A DNA stretch of 64,000 nt from Streptomyces caniscabiei (GTDB lineage: Bacteria > Actinomycetota > Actinomycetes > Streptomycetales > Streptomycetaceae): NCBI RefSeq assembly GCF_014930365.1, contig NZ_JABXWI010000015.1, forward strand, positions 186,001 through 250,000. Reading direction: 5' to 3'. How positions within the stretch are numbered: position 1 is the first letter of the stretch; each line of letters opens with the position of its first letter. This document shows positions 56,231-64,000 of this stretch, one piece after another. The position numbers and the translations under genes are program-made. Below the pieces are notes generated by a model. The model searched no databases and had not been told where the DNA came from. It saw nothing but the letters and a program-made list of their open reading frames with translations.

Positions 56231-57672
56231 CACGGGGCGCAGGAGACCTGGTCGCCCCGCACCACGCCCGACTCGTCCTGCTCCGGGTTCTCCGCGCGCA
56301 CCTTGCGGACCCGTTCGAAGTCCGTGCCGGCGATCACCTTCATGGTGGGGCCCTGGGCGCGGACCGGGCGGAGCTCCGAGCCCGGGAGGGCGGCCGCGAG
56401 GGAGCGGGCGGAGCGGTCCCAGCGGGGGTCGTAGAAGACCTGGGTGCGGGTGGCGTTCGGCTGCGGGGCGTTGACCGGGGCCCTGGTGGTGCGGAAGCCG
56501 GTGGCGGCCAGCTGCCGGTCGACCTTCCTGCCGAGGCCCGGGACGGCGGTGCCGTTCTCGACCTGGACACGGATCTGCTGCGGCGCCACGTCGACGAGCG
56601 CGTACGTGCCGCGCGCCTTGTAGGGGGCGAGGGGCCGGTCGTCGCGCAGGGCCTCGAAGAGGCGGGCGGCCTTGGCGTCGTCCCACTTCAGCGTCGAGCC
56701 GACGCCCTCCACGGCGTATCCCATGCGTCCGATGGGCACGGTGGTGAACTCCGAGGACGCCGGTGTGAGATTGCGCAGCGCGCGGCCGAGGTCGATCAGC
56801 TCGCCCGTGCCGAACTCCTTGTCGGCGCGGACGGAACCGAGGACGGCCTGGGTGATGTCGCGGAACTTCATCGGGTTGAGCAGGACCCCGGAGGAGGTGG
56901 CCTGCGACATCAGGGCCGCCATGAACCGTTGCTGGCGCTTCATCCGGCCGAGGTCCGAGGAGCCGTCGGTGTGCCGGGAGCGGACGTACTGCAGGGCCTC
57001 GCCGCCGTCCAGCTCATGGGTGCCCGCGTCCAGGTCGAGGCCGGTGTAAGAGTCCTTGAGGGGGCGGGTGGTGCAGATCTCGACACCGCCGAGGACGTCG
57101 ACGGTCCGCATGAAGCTGGTGAAATCGACCTCGACGTAGTGGTCGATCTTCACCTTGGTCATGTGCTCGACCGTCCGCACGGTGAGCTGCGGCCCGCCCT
57201 CGGCGTAGGCCGCGTTCAGCTTGAGCGGGTGGGAGCGCAGCACCTTCCCGGTGGCGCGGTCGGTGTGCTCGGGCGTCTCGGCGTAGGAGTCGCGCGGCAG
57301 GCTCACCACGCTCGCGCGCTCCCGGTCCTCCGAGATGTGCACGATCATCATCGTGTCCGTGCAGTGGCAGGGGGCACCCCCCAGCCGGTACTTGCGCCGC
57401 TCCCGCTCGCTGATCCGGTCGCGGCCGTCGGTGCCGACCAGCAGCACGTTCATGCCGTGGCCCGCCTCGGGCCGGTTCTTCATGTCCTTGAAGGCGTCGA
57501 CCCGCTTGATCTCGCCGTCCAGGCGGGTCACCACCGCGTGCCCGATGCCCGCGGCGGCCAGCACCACCACCGAGAGCGTGGTCACCGCCCGCATGGCCCA
57601 GCTCCGCCGCCGGGGAGGCACGGGGGGCCGGGGCTGCTGCGGACGGGCTGGACGGCGGGGCGGTGCGGACAC
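56230..57672 (-). CDS. LCP family protein 2, with LytR_C domain
   Basis: A 480-residue protein starting at GTG 57672 with GGAGGT 8 bases upstream. The frame extends further but without homology. A short basic N-terminus and one membrane helix (about 28-48, VTTLSVVVLAAAGIGHAVV) precede the LCP domain: LLVGTDGRDR, VSLPRDSYAE, LKLNAAYAEGGPQLTVRTVE, DHYVEVDF, GGEALQYVRSRHTDGSSDLGRM. Residues about 370-470 form a LytR_C domain (IRVQVENGTAVPGLGRKVDRQ). The Cys pair ICTTRP and CHCTDT near the active site may form a disulfide. Role as in LCP-1. Confidence 0.93.
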   Translation of the reverse strand: MSAPPRRPARPQQPRPPVPPRRRSWAMRAVTTLSVVVLAAAGIGHAVVTRLDGEIKRVDAFKDMKNRPEAGHGMNVLLVGTDGRDRISERERRKYRLGGAPCHCTDTMMIVHISEDRERASVVSLPRDSYAETPEHTDRATGKVLRSHPLKLNAAYAEGGPQLTVRTVEHMTKVKIDHYVEVDFTSFMRTVDVLGGVEICTTRPLKDSYTGLDLDAGTHELDGGEALQYVRSRHTDGSSDLGRMKRQQRFMAALMSQATSSGVLLNPMKFRDITQAVLGSVRADKEFGTGELIDLGRALRNLTPASSEFTTVPIGRMGYAVEGVGSTLKWDDAKAARLFEALRDDRPLAPYKARGTYALVDVAPQQIRVQVENGTAVPGLGRKVDRQLAATGFRTTRAPVNAPQPNATRTQVFYDPRWDRSARSLAAALPGSELRPVRAQGPTMKVIAGTDFERVRKVRAENPEQDESGVVRGDQVSCAP

Positions 57673-57814
57673 GGGGGACACCTCCGCGAGACCGGTCAGG
57701 GGAAGAGGAGAGTCAGAGAACCTTGAGCACCGTAGGGTCCCGGCATCCGCGCCCCGCGCACGCGACCGGGCGGCGCGCGTTCGTGTCCCCCGTTCGCGGT
57801 AACGTGAGCCCCCT

Positions 57815-58843
57815 ATGAACGCCAAGCCCGACGTGCCGCTCCCCGCCGTGTCCGTGATCATGCCCGTCCTCGACGAGGAGCGGCATCTGCGCGGAGCCGT
57901 CCAAGCGATCCTCGCGCAGGAGTACGCCGGCGAGATGGAGGTCGTGATCGCCCTCGGTCCGTCCGCGGACCGTACGGACGAGATCGCGGCCCAGCTCGTG
58001 GCCGAGGACCCGCGCGTGCACACCGTCCCGAACCCCACCGGCCGTACGCCCGCCGCGCTCAACGCCGCGATCAAGGCCTCACGCCACCCGATCGTGGTCC
58101 GGGTCGACGGCCACGGCATCCTCTCGCCGAACTACATCGCCACCGCCGTACGGCTCCTGGAGGAGACCGGCGCGCAGAACGTCGGCGGCATCATGCACGC
58201 CGAGGGCGAGAACGACTGGGAGCACGCGGTCGCCGCCGCGATGACCTCGAAGATCGGCGTCGGCAATGCCGCCTTCCACACGGGCGGCGAGGCGGGCCCG
58301 GCGGAGACGGTCTACCTCGGTGTCTTCCGGCGCGAGGCGCTGGAGCGGCAGGGCGGCTACAACGTGGAGTTCATCCGCGCCCAGGACTGGGAGCTGAACT
58401 TCCGTATCCGTGAGGCGGGCGGCCTCATCTGGTTCTCGCCCGAGCTGCGGGTGTCGTACCGGCCCCGGCCCAGCGTGAAGGCGCTCGCCAAGCAGTACAA
58501 GGACTACGGGCGCTGGCGGCACGTCGTCGCCCGCTACCACGAGGGCTCCATCAACCTGCGCTACCTCGCCCCGCCGACCGCGGTGTGCGCGATCGTGGCC
58601 GGCACCCTGGTGGGCGCCCTGCTGACCCCGCTGGGCTTCGTCGTCCCCGGCGGCTATCTCGCGGCGATCGTCGCGGGCTCGGTCCCGGCGGGCAAGGGGC
58701 TGCCGCTCAAGGCCCGCCTCCAGATCCCTGTCGCCCTCGCCACCATGCACATGTCGTGGGGCTTCGGCTTCCTCACCAGCCCTAAGTCGCTGGCGAAGAA
58801 GGTCATCGCCTCCCGCCGCCCGGCGGTGCCGGCCGAGAGCTGA
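57815..58843 (+). CDS. Family 2 glycosyltransferase
   Basis: A 342-residue GT-A glycosyltransferase on the opposite strand to the LCP genes. The N-terminal part reads VSVIMPVLDEERHLRGAVQAIL, with the metal-binding VVRVDGHG (a DxD-like Asp), then GGIMHAEGENDWEHAV and the acceptor loop IRAQDWELNFRIREAGG with its catalytic Asp. Residues about 250-305 contain two hydrophobic segments, giving membrane association. It likely builds the polymer that the neighbouring LCP proteins attach. The sugar donor is unknown. The start is ATG 57815; the ribosome site is weak. Confidence 0.88.
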   Translation: MNAKPDVPLPAVSVIMPVLDEERHLRGAVQAILAQEYAGEMEVVIALGPSADRTDEIAAQLVAEDPRVHTVPNPTGRTPAALNAAIKASRHPIVVRVDGHGILSPNYIATAVRLLEETGAQNVGGIMHAEGENDWEHAVAAAMTSKIGVGNAAFHTGGEAGPAETVYLGVFRREALERQGGYNVEFIRAQDWELNFRIREAGGLIWFSPELRVSYRPRPSVKALAKQYKDYGRWRHVVARYHEGSINLRYLAPPTAVCAIVAGTLVGALLTPLGFVVPGGYLAAIVAGSVPAGKGLPLKARLQIPVALATMHMSWGFGFLTSPKSLAKKVIASRRPAVPAES

Positions 58844-58870
58844 GCACCGAGCACCAGCACCGAGCACGTA

Positions 58871-58910
58871 CGAGCGGGGCCCCTCCCACAGCCGGGAGGG
58901 GCCCCGCTCG
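58871..58910. terminator. Bidirectional terminator
   Basis: CGAGCGGGGCCCCTCCC and GGGAGGGGCCCCGCTCG are perfect 17-bp arms with a 6-base loop between the glycosyltransferase and the convergent LCP gene 3. Confidence 0.95.
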
Positions 58911-58923
58911 ACGTTCCGGGCAC

Positions 58924-60624
58924 TCACCAGGTGAACGCCGGATTGACCTCCATGCAGGCCTTCTTGTCAGCGCCGTTGAGGGCGTCCGCCGACTCCGGAG
59001 TCGTGTCGTCCTCCTTCTCGGCCTCGTACGTCTTCCCCTCGCGCCAGTCGGCGCCGACGACGAGCGTGACACCACTGACGTTCGTGGACTTCTCCACCTG
59101 GCCCAGCGGGATGCCGAGGGCCTTGGCGACCGCCTGGGCGTCACCCTCCAGCTCGGCGCTCGGGTACCGGACGACCGTCTTGTCCTCGACGACCGCGGTC
59201 GTCGTGGACGACGAGGCCTTGGCGAAGCCGTCCTCGACGAGCAGCTGCGACACCGAGAGCGCGCGCCCGGGGACCGGCTCCAGGGTGGAGGTCATGGTGC
59301 CGTTGATCACCAGCACCCCGATCTCGTCCTTCGCCGCCGCCGGGTCGTCGGAGGCCGCTTCCTCGGTGGTGGTCTTCTTCTTGTCCTTGCCGTCCAGGGC
59401 GATGTCCTCGCGCACCAGGCGGAACAGCTTCTCCGCGTCGCCCTCCTTGGGCACGACGCGCGCGCCGGCGTACGTGTACGGCATCGTCGTCATCGTGATC
59501 CGGGCCGGCTCGACCTTGCGCAGCTCCGTGCTGAGGTCGTAGAGCTTGGCGACGTCACCGAGGCCCTCGTCGACGGTGAGCGCGTCGGTGGCCTGCTCGG
59601 CGAGCTTGCGCAGCTTGTTCGGGTTGGTGATCGTGGCGTTCTCGCGCAGCTCGCGGACCATCGCGTTCATGTACTGGTGCTGGGCCTTGGCGCGCGCGAT
59701 GTCGCTGCCGTCCTCGAAGCCGTACCGGGTGCGCAGCCACTGCAGGGCCTGCTTGCCCTGGATGTAGGTGGTGCCCTTCTCCAGCTTCAGCCCCGAGCCC
59801 TTGCCGTCGCTGGTGTGCGAGTAGATGTTGGCGTCCACGCACACCGGCACACCGCCGATCGCGTCGGCCATCGACACCACACCGGCGAAGTCGACCATCA
59901 TGAAGTGGTCGATGTGTATGCCGGTCAGTTCCTGCCAGGTGGCGACCGTGCAGCCGGGGCCACCGCGGCGCAGCGAGTCGTTGGTCATCGCCTGGGTGGA
60001 CGCGTCGTACACGTCGCCGCTGTCGGGGTCCGTGCACTTGGGGATGGGGAGCAGGGTGTCGCGGGGCATGCTGACGACCGACATGTTGGTGCGGTCGGCG
60101 GACAGGTGCAGCAGCATCTGCACGTCGGCGAGCGGCGGGCCGTCGAAGGTGTCCCGGGCGCCGCCGAGTTTCTGGTTCTCCGCGGTGTCCCGGGCGTCCG
60201 AACCGATCAGCAGGATGTTCAACGGGGTCTGACCGGCCGCGTTGGGCGTCGGCTCGGCGATCTTCGTGTCGCCGAGGTTCAGCTTCTCCTTCTTGATGTT
60301 GCCGTTGAGGTGCTGGTAGTAGAGGTAACCGGCACCGGCGGTGCCGAGTATCACCACCGCCAGGACCGTCGCCGACCAGCGCAGCACCCGTCTGCGCCGG
60401 GGCCTCCCGGGGGCCTTGGCGCGCCCTCGCCCGCCGTCGTCGTCACCGTCACCGCCGCTGTCGCGGCGCTTGCGTCCGCCCCGCCCGCCCTGCCCGGGAA
60501 CCCTGGCGCCCGCGTCGCCGTCCGAGCCGGACGCGTCGTCCTTCGGATCCAGGTCCCCGTCCTGCTCGCCGGGTTCGTCGACACGCGGTCGCCCCCCGTC
60601 CCCGCGCACGTCGCTCCGTACCAT
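58924..60624 (-). CDS. LCP family protein 3, with LytR_C domain
   Basis: A 566-residue protein. ATG 60624 has GGCAGGGAG directly upstream; a frame from 60708 lacks a ribosome site. A long charged cytoplasmic N-terminus (about 1-85, Asp/Gly/Arg-rich) precedes a membrane helix (about 86-105). The LCP domain carries LLIGSDARDT, VQMLLHL, VSMPRDTLLP, HFMMVDFAGV, and LRTRYGFEDGSDIARAKAQHQYM. A LytR_C domain near 440-530 (IGVLVINGT) is followed by a Thr/Glu-rich tail. The LCP domain has several Cys residues (CTDPDSG, GPGCTVAT, VCVDAN), often a disulfide. It is probably a separate transcription unit from LCP-4, given the terminator at 60812. Confidence 0.93.
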   Translation of the reverse strand: MVRSDVRGDGGRPRVDEPGEQDGDLDPKDDASGSDGDAGARVPGQGGRGGRKRRDSGGDGDDDGGRGRAKAPGRPRRRRVLRWSATVLAVVILGTAGAGYLYYQHLNGNIKKEKLNLGDTKIAEPTPNAAGQTPLNILLIGSDARDTAENQKLGGARDTFDGPPLADVQMLLHLSADRTNMSVVSMPRDTLLPIPKCTDPDSGDVYDASTQAMTNDSLRRGGPGCTVATWQELTGIHIDHFMMVDFAGVVSMADAIGGVPVCVDANIYSHTSDGKGSGLKLEKGTTYIQGKQALQWLRTRYGFEDGSDIARAKAQHQYMNAMVRELRENATITNPNKLRKLAEQATDALTVDEGLGDVAKLYDLSTELRKVEPARITMTTMPYTYAGARVVPKEGDAEKLFRLVREDIALDGKDKKKTTTEEAASDDPAAAKDEIGVLVINGTMTSTLEPVPGRALSVSQLLVEDGFAKASSSTTTAVVEDKTVVRYPSAELEGDAQAVAKALGIPLGQVEKSTNVSGVTLVVGADWREGKTYEAEKEDDTTPESADALNGADKKACMEVNPAFTW

Positions 60625-60811
60625 CTCCCTGCCCCTCCCCACCCTGCCGTGGCGGGGCCGTCCCCGCCTCCTGTTGGACTGTCGAGAACCCAACCGGGAT
60701 GTACTCATGTTCTGTTGAACGCGTCATGTGTTCCGACCGGATGACATGCGGACACGGTTCGCCGCGGCGGCGCACGCCGCCCCACGGCATCTTCGACGAC
60801 ATTCAGAACTG

Positions 60812-60845
60812 CACCGGGCGGGCGCGTCCTCGCGCCCGCCCGGTG
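60812..60845 (-). terminator. Terminator after LCP gene 4
   Basis: CACCGGGCGGGCGCG and CGCGCCCGCCCGGTG are perfect 15-base arms with a TCCT tetraloop, just after the stop of the minus-strand gene at 60917. Confidence 0.95.
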
Positions 60846-60916
60846 CACCACCGGATCTCTCGACCGTTCTTGCGCTGCTCGCGTCGGGTTAGACGCGCCG
60901 CGACCCCGTCAGGTCA

Positions 60917-62668
60917 TCAACTGGCGCACTTTTCCTTGTCCGCGGTGTTCTTCTGGACGTCCAGATCCGCCGCCGAGCCCCCGCTGAGCGGCACCCCGGC
61001 TCCCTCGAAGTCCTCGCCCAGGGTCAGCACCATCGAGGGCAGGCCCTGGGAGTTGGTCTCGCTGTTGCCCTTGCCGGGCTTCAGCGCGGACGCGGACAGA
61101 CCCATGAGGTCGGCCAGCTTGCGCGCCTGGTCGGCCTGGTCCGGGTCGTACGCGAGGGTCGTCTTCTTCAACGTCTTGTCGGCGTTGCCGAGCTGGCTCG
61201 ACTTGGTCACGCCGACATCGTTCTGCAGCCAGCTGAGAGTGGCCTGTGCGCTGCCGGCCTCGGCACCGCCGTTGTAGACGCTGACCCGGACCTCGGAGGC
61301 GTCGGCGCGCGCGCCCTTGAGCTTCGCGGCCTCCTTCTCCTTGGCCTGCTTCTTCACCTCGGTGAGGGAGATGTCGTTCCTGATGGTCTCGAAGAGCTGC
61401 TCGGCGCTCTGCGGTTTGGGCAGCACGGTCGCGCCGTCGGTGTTGTCGACGACCGGCACGGTGGTGAAGGTGATGTTCTTCGTCTTCACCTTGCCGACCT
61501 CCTGGCCGAGCGAGGCCAGCTTCTTGATGTCCGAGATCTTCGAGTCGACCGACAGCGCGCTGGTGGCGGCCTCCGCGAGGTCCAGCACCTTCGACGGGTC
61601 GGTCAGCGTGTCCTTGGACTTCATCTGCCGGATCATCGAGCTGAGGAACTGCTGCTGCAGCTCGATCCGGCTCAGGTCGCTGCCGAGGCCCACGCTGTAG
61701 CGGGTGCGCAGGAAGGCCAGCGCCTCCTCGCCCTCGATGGTGTGCTTGCCCGCGGTGAGGTCCAGCTTGGACTTGGAGTCCTTGATGTCCTTCTCCAGAC
61801 ACACCTCGACACCGCCGATGGCCGTGGAGAGCGTCTTCACCGCGTTGAAGTCGGCCACCATGAAGTGGTCCGACTTGATTCCGGTCAGCTCCTCCACGGT
61901 CCGCATGGTGCAGCTCGGGGTCCGGCCGTCCTGGCCGAGGCTCGTGTTGAACCGGACGTTGGAGGTGCCCCGGATGTTCTTCTTGGAGCCGTCCTCCTGC
62001 GTGGTGAGGCAGTCCGGGATGTCCACGATCATGTCGCGCGGGATGCTCATCGCGGTGGCGTTCGTGCGGTCCTTGGACACGTGCAAAAGGATCGTGGTGT
62101 CGGCGTGGCCGACGCTGTCCTTGTCGCCGTAACTCCCGTTGCCCGCGCCGGTCCGCTTGTCCGTGCCGATCACCAGCAGGTTGATCGCCCGGTCCTTGCT
62201 GAAGCCGCCGGTGCTCGCGCCGTCGTCCGAGATCTTCTGGATGTTGTTGTTCAGGTGCTGGTAGTAGAGGTAGCCGGCGGCGCTCACCCCGACCAGCACG
62301 AAGGCCAGCGTGCCGCCCGTCCACACCAGTATCCGCTTGCCCGTCGACTTCTTGGGCTTCGTCCTGCCCCGGCCGCCGCGGCGGCCGGGCAGCGGCTCCT
62401 CCTCGGGCGTGCCCCGCCGACGCCGGGGTCCCGGCAGCGTGTCGGGGATCTCCCGGGTGTCCGTGCCCGCCGACGCGGAGCGCGTGGACGTACCGCTTCC
62501 CGCGGCCCTGGCCCCCGCCGCGGCGGGGGCGGCCCGACGCGGCCTCGGCACCGCCGACTGCGGTGCGGAAGGGGTCAGTCGCAGTTCGTATTCACCGGTG
62601 CTCGGGTTGAGTACCCACTGGTCTGCGGGGTCGATGTCGTCCGCCCGCCCACGGCCTTGCGCGTCCAC
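60917..62668 (-). CDS. LCP family protein 4, with LytR_C domain
   Basis: A 583-residue protein starting at GTG 62668 (GGAGG about 13 bases upstream). The cytoplasmic N-terminus (about 1-110) begins with WVLNPSTGEYELRL and is otherwise basic and Pro/Arg-rich. One membrane helix lies near 112-132. The LCP domain shows LLVIGTDKRTGA, DTTILLHVSKDR, MSIPRDMIVDIP, HFMVADFNAVKTL and LRTRYSVGLGSDLSRIELQQQF. A LytR_C-like domain (about 455-545, VRVSVYNGGAEAG) follows. The 12-mer CGTGCAATTTGT lies 147 bases upstream. It resembles LCP-3 in architecture and helix sequence (YLYYQHLN), so these two are recent duplicates. Confidence 0.93.
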   Translation of the reverse strand: MDAQGRGRADDIDPADQWVLNPSTGEYELRLTPSAPQSAVPRPRRAAPAAAGARAAGSGTSTRSASAGTDTREIPDTLPGPRRRRGTPEEEPLPGRRGGRGRTKPKKSTGKRILVWTGGTLAFVLVGVSAAGYLYYQHLNNNIQKISDDGASTGGFSKDRAINLLVIGTDKRTGAGNGSYGDKDSVGHADTTILLHVSKDRTNATAMSIPRDMIVDIPDCLTTQEDGSKKNIRGTSNVRFNTSLGQDGRTPSCTMRTVEELTGIKSDHFMVADFNAVKTLSTAIGGVEVCLEKDIKDSKSKLDLTAGKHTIEGEEALAFLRTRYSVGLGSDLSRIELQQQFLSSMIRQMKSKDTLTDPSKVLDLAEAATSALSVDSKISDIKKLASLGQEVGKVKTKNITFTTVPVVDNTDGATVLPKPQSAEQLFETIRNDISLTEVKKQAKEKEAAKLKGARADASEVRVSVYNGGAEAGSAQATLSWLQNDVGVTKSSQLGNADKTLKKTTLAYDPDQADQARKLADLMGLSASALKPGKGNSETNSQGLPSMVLTLGEDFEGAGVPLSGGSAADLDVQKNTADKEKCAS

Positions 62669-62814
62669 GGTTGTCTGATTCCTCCGTCGGGGCCACGCGG
62701 CGTCTTCCCCCTCAAAAGACGCTCGGGTCTCGCTGCAAGGTGCGTGGCCGAGAAGGCCTGCCGCACCGGATCGCTCACACTAGCCGCACGATCAGGCGCC
62801 GAGCGACGGCGGTG

Positions 62815-62826
62815 ACAAATTGCACG
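62815..62826 (-). promoter_or_regulatory. Conserved 12-mer upstream of LCP gene 4
   Basis: This is the second copy of CGTGCAATTTGT (minus strand), exactly matching the one at 56123-56134, in the 243-base gap between LCP genes 5 and 4. Confidence 0.4.
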
Positions 62827-62911
62827 TCCCTACAACCGGGCAATCCGCCCATTTCCTAGAGCATTTGTTCCTGCTGTTGACGTGCGCTTTACCTGCGGAA
62901 CCCCGCCGGAG

Positions 62912-64000
62912 TCATCCGCAGTCCTCCTCGGCGGCCGTACTGCCCCGGAAAGTCGGTACCGGATCCGGTGTCCCGGAGAGGCTTCCCGAAAGCTCTTCCG
63001 AATGCCCTTCCCGCGTTCCTTCCGGCAGTTCCCGCGCCACAGCCACGGGTGCGTCGGCGCGCAACCGTGCGAAAAGACTCCGCGCCGCCGGCTCGACGAG
63101 CTCGTCACGATTGGCGTCGTACGCATACGACTTCCGGGGGACGGTCAGGAATTGCACCTTTTCCATGGGGACCGTGCGCAGGCCGCGCACAAGGTCGTAG
63201 AGCCCGCGCAGACTCGCCAGTCCCGGGTCCGTGGTGAGTGACGAGGTGGCCGCGTCGAGCACCGGATAGAGCTTCACGGGATTCAGCAGAACGTCATTGC
63301 CGCGCACCTTCGCCGCAAGCGCCGCGAGGAAGCGCTGCTGCCGGTCCATCCGTTCGGTGTCGCTTCCGTCACCCAACGACTTGCGGGCGCGCACATATCC
63401 CAGGGCCTGTTCCCCGTCGAGCTTCACCCTGCCCGCGGGCAGTCGCAGTTCGGCCTGTTTGTCGTGAATGGGTTCGGTGAGGCACACCTCGACGCCGTCC
63501 ACGGCGTCGACCATCTCCTTGAAGCCGCTGAAGTCCACCACGATGTGATGGTCGACACGGATATCGGTCATTCGCTCGACCGTCCGGATCGTGCAGGCCG
63601 AACCGCCGCTCTGGAACGCGTAGTTGAACATGGTGAACACCGGTTCGGTGCGACTGCCGTCCGGCCGCCGGCAACTCGGCACGTCCACCATCAGATCCCG
63701 GGGCAGCGACACCGCGGTCGCGCTCCGCCGGTCCGCCGCGAGATGCAGCAGGATCGTGGTGTCGGAGCGCTCGGTGCCCGAATCGCGCCCGTACTCGCCG
63801 TTCTCGTCCCCCGACCGCGAGTCCGACCCGATGACGAGGATGTTCTGCGCGCCCCGCACCAGCGCCGTGGGCCGCTCCTTCTCGTACCGCGCCAGCTCGT
63901 CCGCCGCCGACCGGTCCGAGGTGATGTTCCCGTCCAGCTTCTGGTACGCCGCCCAGCCCACCCCCAGGGCCCCGACGACCATCAGGACGGCGCCGCCGCC
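62912..64000 (-). CDS. LCP family protein 5, N-terminus beyond the window
   Basis: The frame is open to the window edge, 362 codons here, so the start is not visible. The end of a membrane helix (VVGALGVGWAAYQKL) is followed by the LCP domain: ILVIGSDSRSGDE, SDTTILLHLAADRRSATAVSLPRDLM, MFNYAFQSGGSACTIRTVE, DHHIVVDFSGFKEM, and YVRARKSLGDGSDTERMDRQQRFLA. It ends in a short acidic tail (TAAEEDCG) with no LytR_C domain, like LCP-1. Its ending is 243 bases from LCP-4. Confidence 0.9.
   Translation of the reverse strand, partial: GGGAVLMVVGALGVGWAAYQKLDGNITSDRSAADELARYEKERPTALVRGAQNILVIGSDSRSGDENGEYGRDSGTERSDTTILLHLAADRRSATAVSLPRDLMVDVPSCRRPDGSRTEPVFTMFNYAFQSGGSACTIRTVERMTDIRVDHHIVVDFSGFKEMVDAVDGVEVCLTEPIHDKQAELRLPAGRVKLDGEQALGYVRARKSLGDGSDTERMDRQQRFLAALAAKVRGNDVLLNPVKLYPVLDAATSSLTTDPGLASLRGLYDLVRGLRTVPMEKVQFLTVPRKSYAYDANRDELVEPAARSLFARLRADAPVAVARELPEGTREGHSEELSGSLSGTPDPVPTFRGSTAAEEDCG

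Overview
The window is chromosomal DNA from a Streptomyces species. It has very high GC with GC-rich third codon positions and frequent GTG and ATG starts with 4-bp overlaps. It also carries a bldA-type tRNA-Leu(UAA), a SigB-family sigma factor module, many intergenic GC-rich hairpins, and a gene order that matches, as I recall it, the eno-to-LCP stretch of the S. coelicolor core chromosome. I see no insertion sequence, prophage, CRISPR array or plasmid gene.

Layout. 1-6281: the end of enolase, an FtsB/DivIC-like division protein, a DUF501 protein, a Ppx/GppA phosphatase, a type II NADH dehydrogenase with a Rex-like operator far upstream, and a cyclopropane-fatty-acid synthase family methyltransferase. 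6295-9719: a two-gene MacB/FtsX-type ABC exporter. 10215-10297: bldA. 10684-18573: a Bax inhibitor-1 family membrane protein, small hypotheticals, a thiolase, an SGNH hydrolase, a cystathionine beta-synthase and a membrane protein. 18704-21318: an ammonia-lyase homologue whose cofactor-forming tripeptide is altered, overlapping an RpiR/SIS regulator gene. 22115-25673: a lipoprotein and an operon with three Roadblock/LC7 proteins plus a DUF4388-like protein, without the GTPase or kinase that normally accompany them. 26058-33294: a PLP decarboxylase divergent from a histidine-utilisation operon (hutU, an M20 amidohydrolase, hutF, hutI).

33370-38290: a stress-sigma module. It holds a large membrane protein fusing a sigma-like domain, a zinc-finger anti-sigma motif and an extracellular ricin lectin, then a SigB-type sigma factor, a STAS anti-anti-sigma factor and an RsbW-like kinase. 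The lectin-fusion gene holds the only in-frame TTA codon I found in the window, so its translation should depend on the bldA tRNA encoded 25 kb away. 38648-44789: an LPQTG cell-wall protein with a secreted partner, a POT peptide transporter and an OmpR-type two-component system. 44968-51275: a GtrA protein, purK-purE, two tandem M19 dipeptidases of which the second has lost every metal ligand, a VOC protein and a divergent CGNR zinc-finger regulator with a palindromic control region. 51406-54670: a nucleotide-sugar dehydrogenase, an acyl-CoA dehydrogenase and a Cys/Met-rich four-helix-bundle metal protein. 54772-64000: five LytR-CpsA-Psr (LCP) genes with one family 2 glycosyltransferase, probably a cell-wall glycopolymer attachment locus.

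A 20-bp intergenic repeat (GCGCAGTTCCCCGCGCCCCT and variants) occurs ten times, always at gene ends, twice as paired inverted copies. All calls were made by reading the sequence; no database searches or folding programs were run.
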